Shown here: positions 8,534-15,851 of the stretch, in pieces
Layout: every line of letters begins with the position of its first letter
How positions within the stretch are numbered: position 1 is the first letter of the stretch
Assembly (NCBI RefSeq): GCF_025370775.1
Contig: NZ_JAMXEX010000010.1
Location: 156,007-220,006, forward strand
Source of the DNA: Ancylothrix sp. D3o
GTDB taxonomy: Bacteria > Cyanobacteriota > Cyanobacteriia > Cyanobacteriales > Oscillatoriaceae
Direction: 5' to 3'
Length of the DNA: 64,000 nt
Made by a program: the position numbers and the translations under genes
Notes under the pieces: model-generated
The model's input: the letters and a program-made list of their open reading frames with translations, nothing else
What the model was told of the DNA's origin: nothing
Databases searched by the model: none

Positions 8534-9217
8534 ATGGGACTTCAATTACAAAATGTCATTCCTTGGGGTCGCAGGTTGGAAGAATATCTCCGAATGTTTG
8601 ATTTATCTTCCGCAGACCGGCAGTTGTCTATTTTAGATTGTGCCGGTGGGCCTGCCAGTTTTAATTGTGAAAGGACAAGGTTAGGTTATAGAGTTATTTC
8701 TTGCGACCCAATTTATCAATTTTCTACGGCAGAAATTGCCCAACGTATTGAAGAAACCTACCCAACTGTTATCGAAGGTGTTGAGGCAAATAAAGAAAAT
8801 TATGTGTGGAAAGATGTAAAATCACCGGCCCATCTAGGAGAAATTAGAATGATGGCAATGCGGCAATTTTTAGAAGATTTGCCGGTGGGAATAGAACAAG
8901 GCCGGTATATTCCCGCAGAGTTGCCGGTTTTGCCTTTCAACAATCAACAATTTGATTTAGCTTTGTGCGGACATTTTCTATTTTCCTATTCGGATTTTTT
9001 CTCGCAAGAGTTTCATATTGCCTCAATTTTGGAATTGTGCAGAGTTGCAGCAGAAGTGCGGATTTTTCCTTTGTTGAAAATCAACAATGAACCCTCCCCA
9101 ATGGTAGAACCGGCCATGCAAGAATTAAAAGCACGAGGTTATCAAGTTGAGAAAAGGTTTGTACCTTATGAATTTCAAAAAAATGGCAATCAAATGTTAG
9201 TTTGCCGGCCGGCTTAA
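8534..9217 (+). CDS. SAM-dependent methyltransferase-like protein
   Basis: This 227-residue protein has a Rossmann-type motif I (ILDCAGGPASF) near residues 33-43 and a motif II acidic region (VISCDPIYQF). A later segment (FDLALCGHFLFSYSD) fits motif IV/V of class I methyltransferases. Substrate is not deducible. It stands alone between larE and a convergent DUF4864 gene. The glycine-rich loop is unusual (GGPAS instead of G.G.G), so a catalytically divergent member is possible. Confidence 0.72.
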   Translation: MGLQLQNVIPWGRRLEEYLRMFDLSSADRQLSILDCAGGPASFNCERTRLGYRVISCDPIYQFSTAEIAQRIEETYPTVIEGVEANKENYVWKDVKSPAHLGEIRMMAMRQFLEDLPVGIEQGRYIPAELPVLPFNNQQFDLALCGHFLFSYSDFFSQEFHIASILELCRVAAEVRIFPLLKINNEPSPMVEPAMQELKARGYQVEKRFVPYEFQKNGNQMLVCRPA

Positions 9218-9228
9218 AAAATTCTTTT

Positions 9229-9579
9229 CTATTCCACCGGCACCAAAAAATAGCCGTTAATTCTCCAACTGTTATCGGCTTGTTTTTCCATCATATAAAG
9301 CGCCCTCACCGGCACACCTCCTGCACTCATTAATAGCACTGGTTGAGCCGGCAACCCTTGCAAAATCGTCATTTCTTCAAAAATGACAGAACGGGGCCGG
9401 TAAACAGCTTTATAAGCCGTTTTTACCATTTGCATAAAAAGGGCCGGTGTTTTAAATTGTGCCTGTATCCCCGGACTGGCAAAAGCAAAAGCAGCTTCCG
9501 CATCATCATTTTGAAAAGCGATTAATTGACTTTCAATTATTGAACGGATCTCACTGCGATCATTTTCAGTAATCTGCAT
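9229..9579 (-). CDS. DUF4864 domain protein
   Basis: The protein reads from MQITENDRSEIRSIIESQL and ends WRINGYFLVPV, an SnoaL/NTF2-like small-domain pattern recognised as DUF4864. About 116 residues with no signal peptide. The frame extends upstream to 9612 through a TTG codon, but the ATG at 9579 fits the family start. It is convergent with the methyltransferase gene. Function unknown. Confidence 0.72.
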   Translation of the reverse strand: MQITENDRSEIRSIIESQLIAFQNDDAEAAFAFASPGIQAQFKTPALFMQMVKTAYKAVYRPRSVIFEEMTILQGLPAQPVLLMSAGGVPVRALYMMEKQADNSWRINGYFLVPVE

Positions 9580-9620
9580 AATTGTATTTAAACTTGTATA
9601 AGAGTTAATCAAACCTTCAG

Positions 9621-9869
9621 CTAACTAAGAGTTTTCATGGGAATTTGCAGGTAGGAGTCGGGTTTTTCTTTGTTGTTGTGAATTGCAAAAAAAAGTTTTT
9701 CAATTTCTTTAAGAACACTAGCTGGATAATAAATCATACCGCAGTCGAGACAAACCTCCACCGGCATATTCGGAACAAGCAAATATTTACCTTCATAGCT
9801 GTAAAGGTATTCGATAATTCGTTCTTCATAACAGTTAGTTCCACAAAAATTACATTTCACTTCTTGCAT
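9621..9869 (-). CDS. YgiT-type zinc finger protein, MqsA-like antitoxin N-domain
   Basis: In these 82 residues two CxxC pairs, CNFC and CLDC, are spaced as in YgiT/MqsA zinc-binding domains, with the family signature VPNMPVEVCLDCGMIYYP. There is no DNA-binding helix-turn-helix after the finger, so this is the short single-domain form. Such proteins usually accompany a small DUF4258 or MqsR toxin. The adjacent upstream gene does not resemble either, so it may be an orphan antitoxin. Confidence 0.75.
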   Translation of the reverse strand: MQEVKCNFCGTNCYEERIIEYLYSYEGKYLLVPNMPVEVCLDCGMIYYPASVLKEIEKLFFAIHNNKEKPDSYLQIPMKTLS

Positions 9870-9919
9870 AAATTTAGCCTCTAGTTCTAGGATCTATAAA
9901 TTATTGACTTTTCATAGTT

Positions 9920-10327
9920 TTATCCAACTTGCAAAACTTCCTGTTTAATCGGCTGACATTGAAACACCAAAATAGATGAACATTCAGCAATAAAACTCAA
10001 ACTAGGACGCAGATATTCAAAAGCAAAAATAACTTGATCTTGATAACCTTGGTCATTTTTACATACCCACACAGTCATCAGTTTTTTACCCAAAAAATTC
10101 CTACACCAAGAGGGAGTTACTGCCGGTTCAAAATAAGCTAAGTGTTCCTGAATAATCTCTATCTCATCGCTATCAGCAAGAGGTAAGAGAGTAACAGATG
10201 TCTTTTCAAAAAAGAGTTGAACTTTATCCAAGCATAAATTATCGCCGCCATCTTCTTTATATTCAACAATTGATACAGCTTTTAGAGGTTCCCCTATCGG
10301 AAATTCATTGATTGCCATATTTTTCAC
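9920..10327 (-). CDS. Small acidic hypothetical protein, possible immunity protein
   Basis: This 135-residue acidic protein has alternating hydrophobic/acidic strands such as CLDKVQLFFEKTSVTLLPL and SDEIEIIQEHL. The fold style resembles the small beta-rich immunity proteins of polymorphic toxin systems, but the family was not firmly identified. Its start overlaps the 3' end of the upstream gene by 23 bases, suggesting coupled translation. Another in-frame Met (AINEFPIGEP) lies three codons in. Confidence 0.5.
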   Translation of the reverse strand: MKNMAINEFPIGEPLKAVSIVEYKEDGGDNLCLDKVQLFFEKTSVTLLPLADSDEIEIIQEHLAYFEPAVTPSWCRNFLGKKLMTVWVCKNDQGYQDQVIFAFEYLRPSLSFIAECSSILVFQCQPIKQEVLQVG

Positions 10328-10571
10328 GTTTTTTCCTTGCTTGTTTTAGAATTTTAATCGCAGTTATTGCATCTTCATCACCCTCAGCCGCCAAATTAGC
10401 AATTTCACCGACTCTAAGATTTTGGTAATCGCTTCGCAGTTGTGAAACTTGACCTTGCCCGCCCCCCCGTTGTCGAATAGCATCCGCAATAATCTCATCT
10501 TTTATATTAACAAGATTACCTAGCTTCCTTTCTGCATCTCGTGTAAGTGCAATTCCTTCTTCCTCATTCAT
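10305..10571 (-). CDS. Short basic protein resembling a polymorphic-toxin tail
   Basis: The frame opens at 10628, but its first codons lie inside the ferredoxin terminator hairpin, so the ATG at 10571 (MNEEEGIALTRDAE) is chosen, giving 88 residues. The C-terminal half (YQNLRVGEIANLAAEGDEDA followed by ITAIKILKQARK) resembles the last residues of nuclease-type polymorphic toxins, where a helix with AA.GD.DA.TA.K precedes a basic end. No upstream delivery or repeat domain is present. It would be either a stand-alone remnant or a miniature protein. Overlap with the next gene suggests a pair. Confidence 0.45.
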   Translation of the reverse strand: MNEEEGIALTRDAERKLGNLVNIKDEIIADAIRQRGGGQGQVSQLRSDYQNLRVGEIANLAAEGDEDAITAIKILKQARKKREKYGNQ

Positions 10572-10595
10572 TGATTTAACTTTTATATAAAACTT

Positions 10596-10625
10596 AAAAA
10601 CCCCCCAAAAAGGGAGGCTTTTTTT
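10596..10625 (-). terminator. Intrinsic terminator of the ferredoxin gene
   Basis: On the minus strand AAGCCTCCC-TTTTT-GGGGGGTTTTT forms a six-pair GC stem with one G-T pair, extended by A-T pairs and followed by a T-run. It begins right after the ferredoxin stop codon. Confidence 0.7.
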
Positions 10626-10627
10626 CA

Positions 10628-10852
10628 CTAAGGAGTCATTTGCAACTCAGGTCTTTCTTCAGGAAGAATTGCCCCTTCCACCGGACAAACATTCAAACAA
10701 ATTCCACAGTCGATACAAGTTGCAAAATCAATCCAATAATAATCAGTACCCTTCGTATTTTTTCCTGGCCCTTCATGGATGCAAGCAACCGGACAAGCCT
10801 CTACGCAATCAGCAACCCCCTCACAAACATTCGTAACAATTGTATGCGGCAT
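10628..10852 (-). CDS. Bacterial-type ferredoxin with two Fe-S cluster motifs
   Basis: The ATG at 10852 is chosen because GAGGAG lies seven bases upstream; a codon at 10870 is open but lacks a site. In the 74-residue protein the second motif CIDCGICLNVCP is a canonical [4Fe-4S] ligand set. The first motif has the ligands C-x5-C-x3-CPVAC, so the usual leading CxxC is altered. It may hold a [3Fe-4S] or modified cluster. The protein would be a soluble electron carrier; its partner is unknown. It is followed by its own terminator. Confidence 0.85.
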   Translation of the reverse strand: MPHTIVTNVCEGVADCVEACPVACIHEGPGKNTKGTDYYWIDFATCIDCGICLNVCPVEGAILPEERPELQMTP

Positions 10853-10947
10853 AGTCTTCTCTCCTCTCAAAACATCGCGCTAAAAACCACCGGCAATTTC
10901 TCATCAAAATTACCGGCCCCTAGCATCTTTACATAACTTCATTATCT

Positions 10948-12150
10948 CTAATTCACGCTCTCAATTTCCGCCTCCCCGTCATCCTTCACCCAAGCAATGT
11001 TTTTAATTCGCCGTTCCCGCGCATATTCGCGTACAGCATCCCGCGTTTCCCGCATCCCAAAATCCACCTCCACACGCACCAAATCCCCAGAAGCACGCAA
11101 TTTTTGCGCGTAAACAAACGCCTGCGAGGCACCATCCACCGGCACCACCAACCAATCACAAGGCACCGTCTCCTGTGGCAACACCCCAGACGGCAACAAA
11201 CACCCCTGTAACTCCTCAATATTCAAACAAAACCCAATTCCAGGCACATCTTCACCTTGAGGGTGATACAAACCCAACAACTGATCATACCTTCCGCCTT
11301 GCCCCAAAACACAATTACCTGTATCCGTCACAACCTCAAAAACCAGGCCGGTGTAATAATCAAAAGTCTGCAACAAACTCAAATCCAAAATCACCGGCAA
11401 CTGTGGCGAACACTCAGCCAACAACTCCACCAAAGATTTTAACCTATTGACAATTTCCCGCTGATGTGCATTCAATTCCAAATTACTAACTCGCTGCAAA
11501 ACATCCGCCGGACGTCCTCGCAGATCAAACAAAAACAAAGCCCGTGAACGCAACTCAGGCGAAAGAGGCAACATCTCCAGGCTGAGCCGGTCAAGGTGAG
11601 CAATAGCATAACGAACTCTATCTTGCAAAGCCGGCGGAAACTCAGCCAAAAGCGAACGCATCAAACCGGCCTCACCCAAAAGCAACCGCCACCGGCTTAA
11701 CCCCAAAAGCTGCAAACAGTCTGACAGCAAAAGCAAAACCTCCGCATCCGCCATCAAACCACCGGCACCAAGCAACTCAACCCCAGCCTGAAAAAACTCT
11801 TGTTGCCCGCCGTGAACGCCCTCACTAGCCCTGCGAAACACATTCGCCACATAGTATAACCTCTGCGGCTGAGATGACCCTACCATCCGCGTCACCGCAG
11901 CACGAGCAATCGAAGCCGTCAACTCCGGGCGCAACCCCAGCACCTCATCCTTATCCTGCAATTGAATCACAGCAGAGGGCTGAACAGCCCCCCCAGCCGT
12001 CAGAGTCTCCAACCGTTCCAAAGTTGAAGTAATAATCTGGTGGTAGCCCCACCGGCGAAAAACCGTTCTCAGCCGCTCCTCAATCCAATATTTTTGAGCA
12101 ACATCAACCGGCAATAAATCTCTAGCACCTGTAGGGGGTTGATAAACCAT
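10948..12150 (-). CDS. hisZ: HisZ, regulatory subunit of ATP phosphoribosyltransferase
   Basis: This 400-residue histidyl-tRNA-synthetase-like protein begins with the family block PPTGARDLLPVD. It keeps class II motif fragments (RPELTASIARAAV; GGRYDQLLGLY) but lacks a full anticodon-binding domain, which distinguishes HisZ from HisS. HisZ joins short-form HisG to form the feedback-regulated first enzyme of histidine synthesis. Its ATG overlaps the stop of the upstream J-domain gene in the sequence TAATG, so translation is coupled. Confidence 0.9.
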   Translation of the reverse strand: MVYQPPTGARDLLPVDVAQKYWIEERLRTVFRRWGYHQIITSTLERLETLTAGGAVQPSAVIQLQDKDEVLGLRPELTASIARAAVTRMVGSSQPQRLYYVANVFRRASEGVHGGQQEFFQAGVELLGAGGLMADAEVLLLLSDCLQLLGLSRWRLLLGEAGLMRSLLAEFPPALQDRVRYAIAHLDRLSLEMLPLSPELRSRALFLFDLRGRPADVLQRVSNLELNAHQREIVNRLKSLVELLAECSPQLPVILDLSLLQTFDYYTGLVFEVVTDTGNCVLGQGGRYDQLLGLYHPQGEDVPGIGFCLNIEELQGCLLPSGVLPQETVPCDWLVVPVDGASQAFVYAQKLRASGDLVRVEVDFGMRETRDAVREYARERRIKNIAWVKDDGEAEIESVN

Positions 12151-13220
12151 TATTTCTTTTTCCCGCCACCTCCAAACAACCCACCAAATATACCACCGCC
12201 CGGATTCTCTGGTTTATTTCCCGGTTTAGGAGGCGTTTTTTTCTGCGAAGACTGGCCGCCTTTTTGTGCCGGTTGGCTGCCACCGCCAAACAATCCACCG
12301 AATAAATCCCCCGCTTGTTCTGATAGACTTGGTGATTTACCAGCGGCTTTTTTTCCAGCCGCACCCGCTTTTTGGGCCGGTTTTTCTATAATTTTCTTAG
12401 CATCCAAAGCAACTTTTTCTTGCGGGTTTAATTCCAGCGCTTTATTAATATGAACCTTTGCCATTGCTTGCTGCTTTTTCTTGAGATAAACCATCCCCAA
12501 CAAAGCATGGCAGTGGCTATTTTTCGGTTCAATCTTCAGCGCATCTTTTAATTCCAAAATCGCCTTATCAAAATCATTATTTCCCATCCATTGTTCAGCC
12601 CTTTGATAATATTGCTCAACCTGGGAAGCGGATTTTACTGGCGGTGGCGGCGGTGGTGGTGGAGCCGCTTTTTGAGCCGCTGGCGCAGCCCCCGGAGTTG
12701 GGGGTTTTGGCGCAGCTGCTTGAGCGCCAACCACTGCACCTTTGCCTTCTTTTCTCATCAAATAAACAAGATTTAACTCGCTTATTTGTGTAATGATATC
12801 CAGAGTTTGCGATAAGTTTTGATATTGATTTTCTGCCAGTTTTGTTAAGGCAGTTTTGTAGAAATTTTCATAATCATGCGCCTGCAATAATTGTTTAGCA
12901 GTTTCGCTTTGAATTTGCGCTTTGCTCAGGTCTTGGACACAGCGCTTTGCCATTTGGCCTAAAAGAATAGAATGTTCTGTACGTTCCCCCTCATTTTGCA
13001 ATTTATCATAAGCCGGACTGACCAACTTTGCTAAGAGTTGCTTGGCAAGTTCTTTTTCTTCTTCGCTGGATGCTTTACAAGTGTCTGGGTGGAGGTTGCG
13101 GGCTATTTTTAGATAGCGTTTGCGGATCTCGCTGGGTTCAGCGGTGACAGGAACGCCTAAAATGGCGTGGTGATCGGTAAAGTCGAGTTGAAATAAGCCT
13201 CGGTTGAGTTGAAATGACAT
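12150..13220 (-). CDS. J-domain protein with TPR region and Gly/Lys-rich tail
   Basis: In this 356-residue protein an N-terminal J domain (about residues 13-75) contains the HPD tripeptide in NLHPDTCKASS, needed to stimulate DnaK/Hsp70. A proline-rich linker with PPPPPPPP lies near 186-196. At least two TPR-like repeats cover about 200-275 (QYYQRAEQWMGNNDFDKAI; CHALLGMVYLKKKQQAMA). The C-terminal 70 residues are repetitive Gly/Gln/Lys-rich with two FGGLFGGG motifs. It is a co-chaperone-like protein, not DnaJ itself, since the zinc finger is missing. It is first in an operon with hisZ. Confidence 0.82.
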   Translation of the reverse strand: MSFQLNRGLFQLDFTDHHAILGVPVTAEPSEIRKRYLKIARNLHPDTCKASSEEEKELAKQLLAKLVSPAYDKLQNEGERTEHSILLGQMAKRCVQDLSKAQIQSETAKQLLQAHDYENFYKTALTKLAENQYQNLSQTLDIITQISELNLVYLMRKEGKGAVVGAQAAAPKPPTPGAAPAAQKAAPPPPPPPPVKSASQVEQYYQRAEQWMGNNDFDKAILELKDALKIEPKNSHCHALLGMVYLKKKQQAMAKVHINKALELNPQEKVALDAKKIIEKPAQKAGAAGKKAAGKSPSLSEQAGDLFGGLFGGGSQPAQKGGQSSQKKTPPKPGNKPENPGGGIFGGLFGGGGKKK

Positions 13221-13380
13221 AGTACGCTATTCCAGTGCGGTGCCGGTTGTTTCTAATTTATCTTGGTTGTGGCCTGATTGACATTAAAACTCTCTTGCTA
13301 ACCCCCTCCCCAGTGGCGCGGGTGTCCCGCCGGCGAGCAATCACAGCCAATATGGCTGTCCCACTGGTGGTAAATGAGGC

Positions 13381-14196
13381 TTATTGCCAAGAATTGAGGG
13401 GCGGAGTTTCTAATAATGCTTGGCTGAGGCTGTTGTGTAGATGTCCATTGGTGGCTAAGATTCTGCCAGAATGAATATCAAATTTATTGCCATCATAAGC
13501 GCTCACTTTACCCCCAGCTTCTTGTATCAATATCACACCGGCAGCCACATCCCAAGGTTGTAAACCTCTTTCCCAGTATCCATCAAGGCGCCCACAGGCG
13601 ATATGAGCTAAGTCAATCGAAGCCGCGCCGCTGCGTCGCACCCCTTGGGTAAGATGGGTAAGATGGCAAAATTCCGCATAGTTATTATCGGAGGTTTCGC
13701 GGCGGTCGTAGGCAAAGCCGGTGACGAGGAGGCTTTTTGCCAGATCAGAGGTTTGAGAGACGTTAATAGGTTGCCGGTTGCGGGTGGCGCCTAGTCCTTT
13801 GGCGGCGCGGAAAAGTTCGTTATGGAAGGGGTCAAAAATTGCTCCTACTGCCGGTATGCCATCAATTAATAAACCAATAGAAGCCGAGAAAAAAGGGTAT
13901 TGGTGGGCAAAATTGGTGGTACCATCGAGGGGGTCAATGGCCCAAAGATAGGGGCCGGTGGTGTTGCCGAGACTGCCGCTTTCTTCGGTAAGGATACCGT
14001 GTTGGGGAAGATGCCGGTTTAAGACTTCCAAAATAGCTTTTTCCGAGGCTTTATCGGCTTCGGTTACTAAGTCGCCAGGGCGGCCTTTTTCTTGAATATT
14101 TTTGAGGTTTCCCAGATAACTTTGCAAAACTGTGCCGGCGGCTAAGGCGGCTTCTGTAGCGATGTCTAAAAATATCTGAAGTTGGTCATTTGTCAT
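13381..14196 (-). CDS. Inositol monophosphatase family phosphatase
   Basis: This 271-residue protein contains the metal-binding motifs of the family: LTEESGS near residue 70, IDPLDGTTNF near 87-96 and WDVAAGVIL near the C-terminus. Members hydrolyse inositol, histidinol or sugar phosphates. The exact substrate cannot be assigned. The start codon is created by a dispersed heptamer repeat (14187-14221), so MTND comes from repeat sequence. A conserved-family alignment could favour a start further in, but no other Met lies before the conserved region. Confidence 0.87.
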   Translation of the reverse strand: MTNDQLQIFLDIATEAALAAGTVLQSYLGNLKNIQEKGRPGDLVTEADKASEKAILEVLNRHLPQHGILTEESGSLGNTTGPYLWAIDPLDGTTNFAHQYPFFSASIGLLIDGIPAVGAIFDPFHNELFRAAKGLGATRNRQPINVSQTSDLAKSLLVTGFAYDRRETSDNNYAEFCHLTHLTQGVRRSGAASIDLAHIACGRLDGYWERGLQPWDVAAGVILIQEAGGKVSAYDGNKFDIHSGRILATNGHLHNSLSQALLETPPLNSWQ

Positions 14197-14221
14197 TTGT
14201 TATTTGTCCTTTGTTATTTGT
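14187..14221. repeat. Heptamer short tandem repeat, (CATTTGT)n, 5 units
   Basis: Five seven-base units in a row (CATTTGT, CATTTGT, TATTTGT, CCTTTGT, TATTTGT). Read on the minus strand the consensus is (TRACAAA)n and it includes the start codon of the phosphatase gene. The same heptamer family precedes cheB at 49512-49567. Confidence 0.85.
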
Positions 14222-14252
14222 GAAAATAGGGGCCGATAGGGGGGTAATGACC

Positions 14253-14801
14253 CTACATTGTTCCTGTGTTATTTTCTCTTTGTTTACGGAATTCTGCCGG
14301 TGTTTGTCGCATGGGGTTTTCGGGGTTCCAAATTCCTAAACCCATTATTCTTGCGTATTCTTGGGCACTTTCAAGGCGTTTTTGATATTTGGTGTTAGGG
14401 TCTCGTGGGGATGCGAGTACCAAGCCTTCTTTAGCCAGTTCTTCGTTTAACAGTTTGTTATTTACCCAAACATAAGCAAGCAGAGTACAGCGGTTCTCAA
14501 AACAATATTTACTTTCCACATCAGACTCTAATAAAACCTGCTGATTATTAATCAACTCTTGCAGCCGTTGTTTAGCTTGTTCGCCCCAAGGTTCTTGTCT
14601 AAAATCAGGTGCATCAACACCAATGAGACGAATTCGATTAGAAACTTCCAAACTGCCAGAAACTTCCAAACTTTGACCAGACAAAACTCGTTGCACCGGC
14701 ACCGTGATTCCTTGTGGCTTAACCTGCTTTTGACACCCCCCCACCAAAAACAAAAACATCAGCAACAAACAGTAAACCCATCTGCGTTTATCAGCGTTCA
14801 T
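14253..14801 (-). CDS. Secreted lipoprotein nuclease, staphylococcal nuclease (SNase) family
   Basis: In this 182-residue protein a signal peptide with lipobox LVGGC places the lipid-anchored Cys at residue 23, so it should be exported and membrane-tethered. The SNase core has RLIGVDAPDF, then LLAYVWVNNKLLNEELAKEG and GIWNPE, matching the active-site Arg/Asp/Glu regions of thermonuclease. The first residues (MNADKRRW) are encoded by the CCGCAGATGAACGC repeat at 14779-14815. A start at a later codon would lose the basic n-region of the signal peptide. Confidence 0.85.
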   Translation of the reverse strand: MNADKRRWVYCLLLMFLFLVGGCQKQVKPQGITVPVQRVLSGQSLEVSGSLEVSNRIRLIGVDAPDFRQEPWGEQAKQRLQELINNQQVLLESDVESKYCFENRCTLLAYVWVNNKLLNEELAKEGLVLASPRDPNTKYQKRLESAQEYARIMGLGIWNPENPMRQTPAEFRKQRENNTGTM

Positions 14802-14815
14802 CTGCGGTTAAAAAT
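14779..14815. repeat. CCGCAGATGAACGC-type dispersed repeat overlapping a gene start
   Basis: The minus strand reads TTTTTAACCGCAGATGAACG then CTGATAAACGCAGATG. The ATG in the middle is the start of the nuclease gene. Related copies: 7501-7561 and 31822-31850. Confidence 0.75.
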
Positions 14816-14817
14816 TC

Positions 14818-15186
14818 TTAATCCTCATCAAGCGGCAAACCAAACCGCACCTTACCCTTACCAAAATACCGGCCAAACTGCAACTCATAGACCTCATCCT
14901 CATCCTGAGTTTCCACCTCCAAATCTGTACGCGGATAGCTCACACAGAGTAAAGCATAACCCTGTTCGCGCAGTTGGGGCGAGAGTCCCATAGCTTCAGG
15001 TTGGTAAAGTTCGCCGGTTTTGACACGCACAGCACAGGCGGTACAGGCGCCGTTACGACAGGAAAAGGGAAGGTCTACGCCTTGATTTTCGGCACTGTGG
15101 AGGATGTAGCGGTCTTCGGGGACAGTGACGGTGTAGGTTTTACCGGTCTGCCGGTGGTGGATGGTGATTTTATGGGTTGGGGTCAT
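14818..15186 (-). CDS. Plant-type [2Fe-2S] ferredoxin with C-terminal extension
   Basis: In this 122-residue protein the cluster ligands are seen in SCRNGACTACAVRV (three Cys) and LLCVSYP (fourth Cys), the standard plant-type set. The chain is about 25 residues longer at the C-terminus than photosynthetic PetF (ends YFGKGKVRFGLPLDED). It resembles the extended FdC-type ferredoxins of cyanobacteria and plastids. It is probably a soluble electron carrier for a dedicated partner rather than the main ferredoxin. Confidence 0.87.
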   Translation of the reverse strand: MTPTHKITIHHRQTGKTYTVTVPEDRYILHSAENQGVDLPFSCRNGACTACAVRVKTGELYQPEAMGLSPQLREQGYALLCVSYPRTDLEVETQDEDEVYELQFGRYFGKGKVRFGLPLDED

Positions 15187-15360
15187 GTTGAGTTATGGCA
15201 AGGATGGTTCACTTTGTAGAGGGTACGATAAAACGGGGGTCTGGGTCTAGCTGCCGGTGGGGGTGAAAAAGTTTTTTTGGAAAAGCTCTTGCCAAGATGG
15301 GGTAAGTTCTGCTAACGTATTTATCTTGTGGCTAGTAAATTAATTTGCTAGTTTCCGCCT

Positions 15361-15447
15361 GGAGAGGTGGCCGAGTGGTTGAAGGCGCAGCACTGGAAAT
15401 GCTGTTTGGGGGTAACTTCAACGAGGGTTCGAATCCCTCCCTCTCCG
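15361..15447 (+). tRNA. tRNA-Ser(GGA)
   Basis: The 87-nt cloverleaf has acceptor stem GGAGAGG pairing with CCTCTCC at 15440-15446 and discriminator G. The anticodon is GGA in CTGGAAA, with an enlarged variable arm as in class II tRNAs and a GTTCGAATC T-loop. No CCA is encoded. Confidence 0.95.
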
Positions 15448-15465
15448 TTGAAAAAAATAGTTTTT

Positions 15466-15498
15466 AAAAACCCGGTTTCGTCAAGAGGCCGGGTTTTT
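15466..15498 (+). terminator. Intrinsic terminator after tRNA-Ser
   Basis: AAAAACCCGG ... CCGGGTTTTT is a perfect 10-bp inverted repeat with a 13-base loop and ends in a T-run. Confidence 0.85.
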
Positions 15499-15819
15499 AA
15501 GTAAGGAATTATGAAATCGTTAGGATGGGTATGTTGGTAGTAAACGTCATAGCCATGCGGGTAAAGAAACAAGATATTTTTTGTAAGGATTTTGAGGCGG
15601 TGGGGTTGGCTGAAATGTGGGGATGGGATGGGGTGCCGGTGAAAGCAAATGTAGTTTGAAAAAGCCGTAGGAATTCTTCAACAAAACCGGCCTAAAATTT
15701 ATGTATAGGAAAAAGGCATATATTTAAGCCCTAAACGCTGTTTTTTGTTAGTGTAGCATTTTGACCAGTGCGTTGATGGGGGTCGGTTTGAGACGCTTCA
15801 AACGCTCGAAATAAGCGCC

Positions 15820-15841
15820 AGCCGTGAAGAATAACACGGCT
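15820..15841 (-). terminator. Hairpin downstream of the NucS-like gene
   Basis: AGCCGTG-8 bases-CACGGCT is a perfect 7-bp stem ten bases after the stop of the minus-strand gene. It lacks a clear T-run, so termination is tentative. Confidence 0.4.
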
Positions 15842-15851
15842 GAGTTATGTT

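Noticed and set aside
10305..10628. Start of the small basic gene at 10628
   Set aside because: Its first 19 codons lie inside the ferredoxin terminator, so the later ATG at 10571 is preferred.
12139..12453. Gly/Pro-rich plus-strand frame
   Set aside because: Antisense shadow of the repetitive tail of the J-domain protein.
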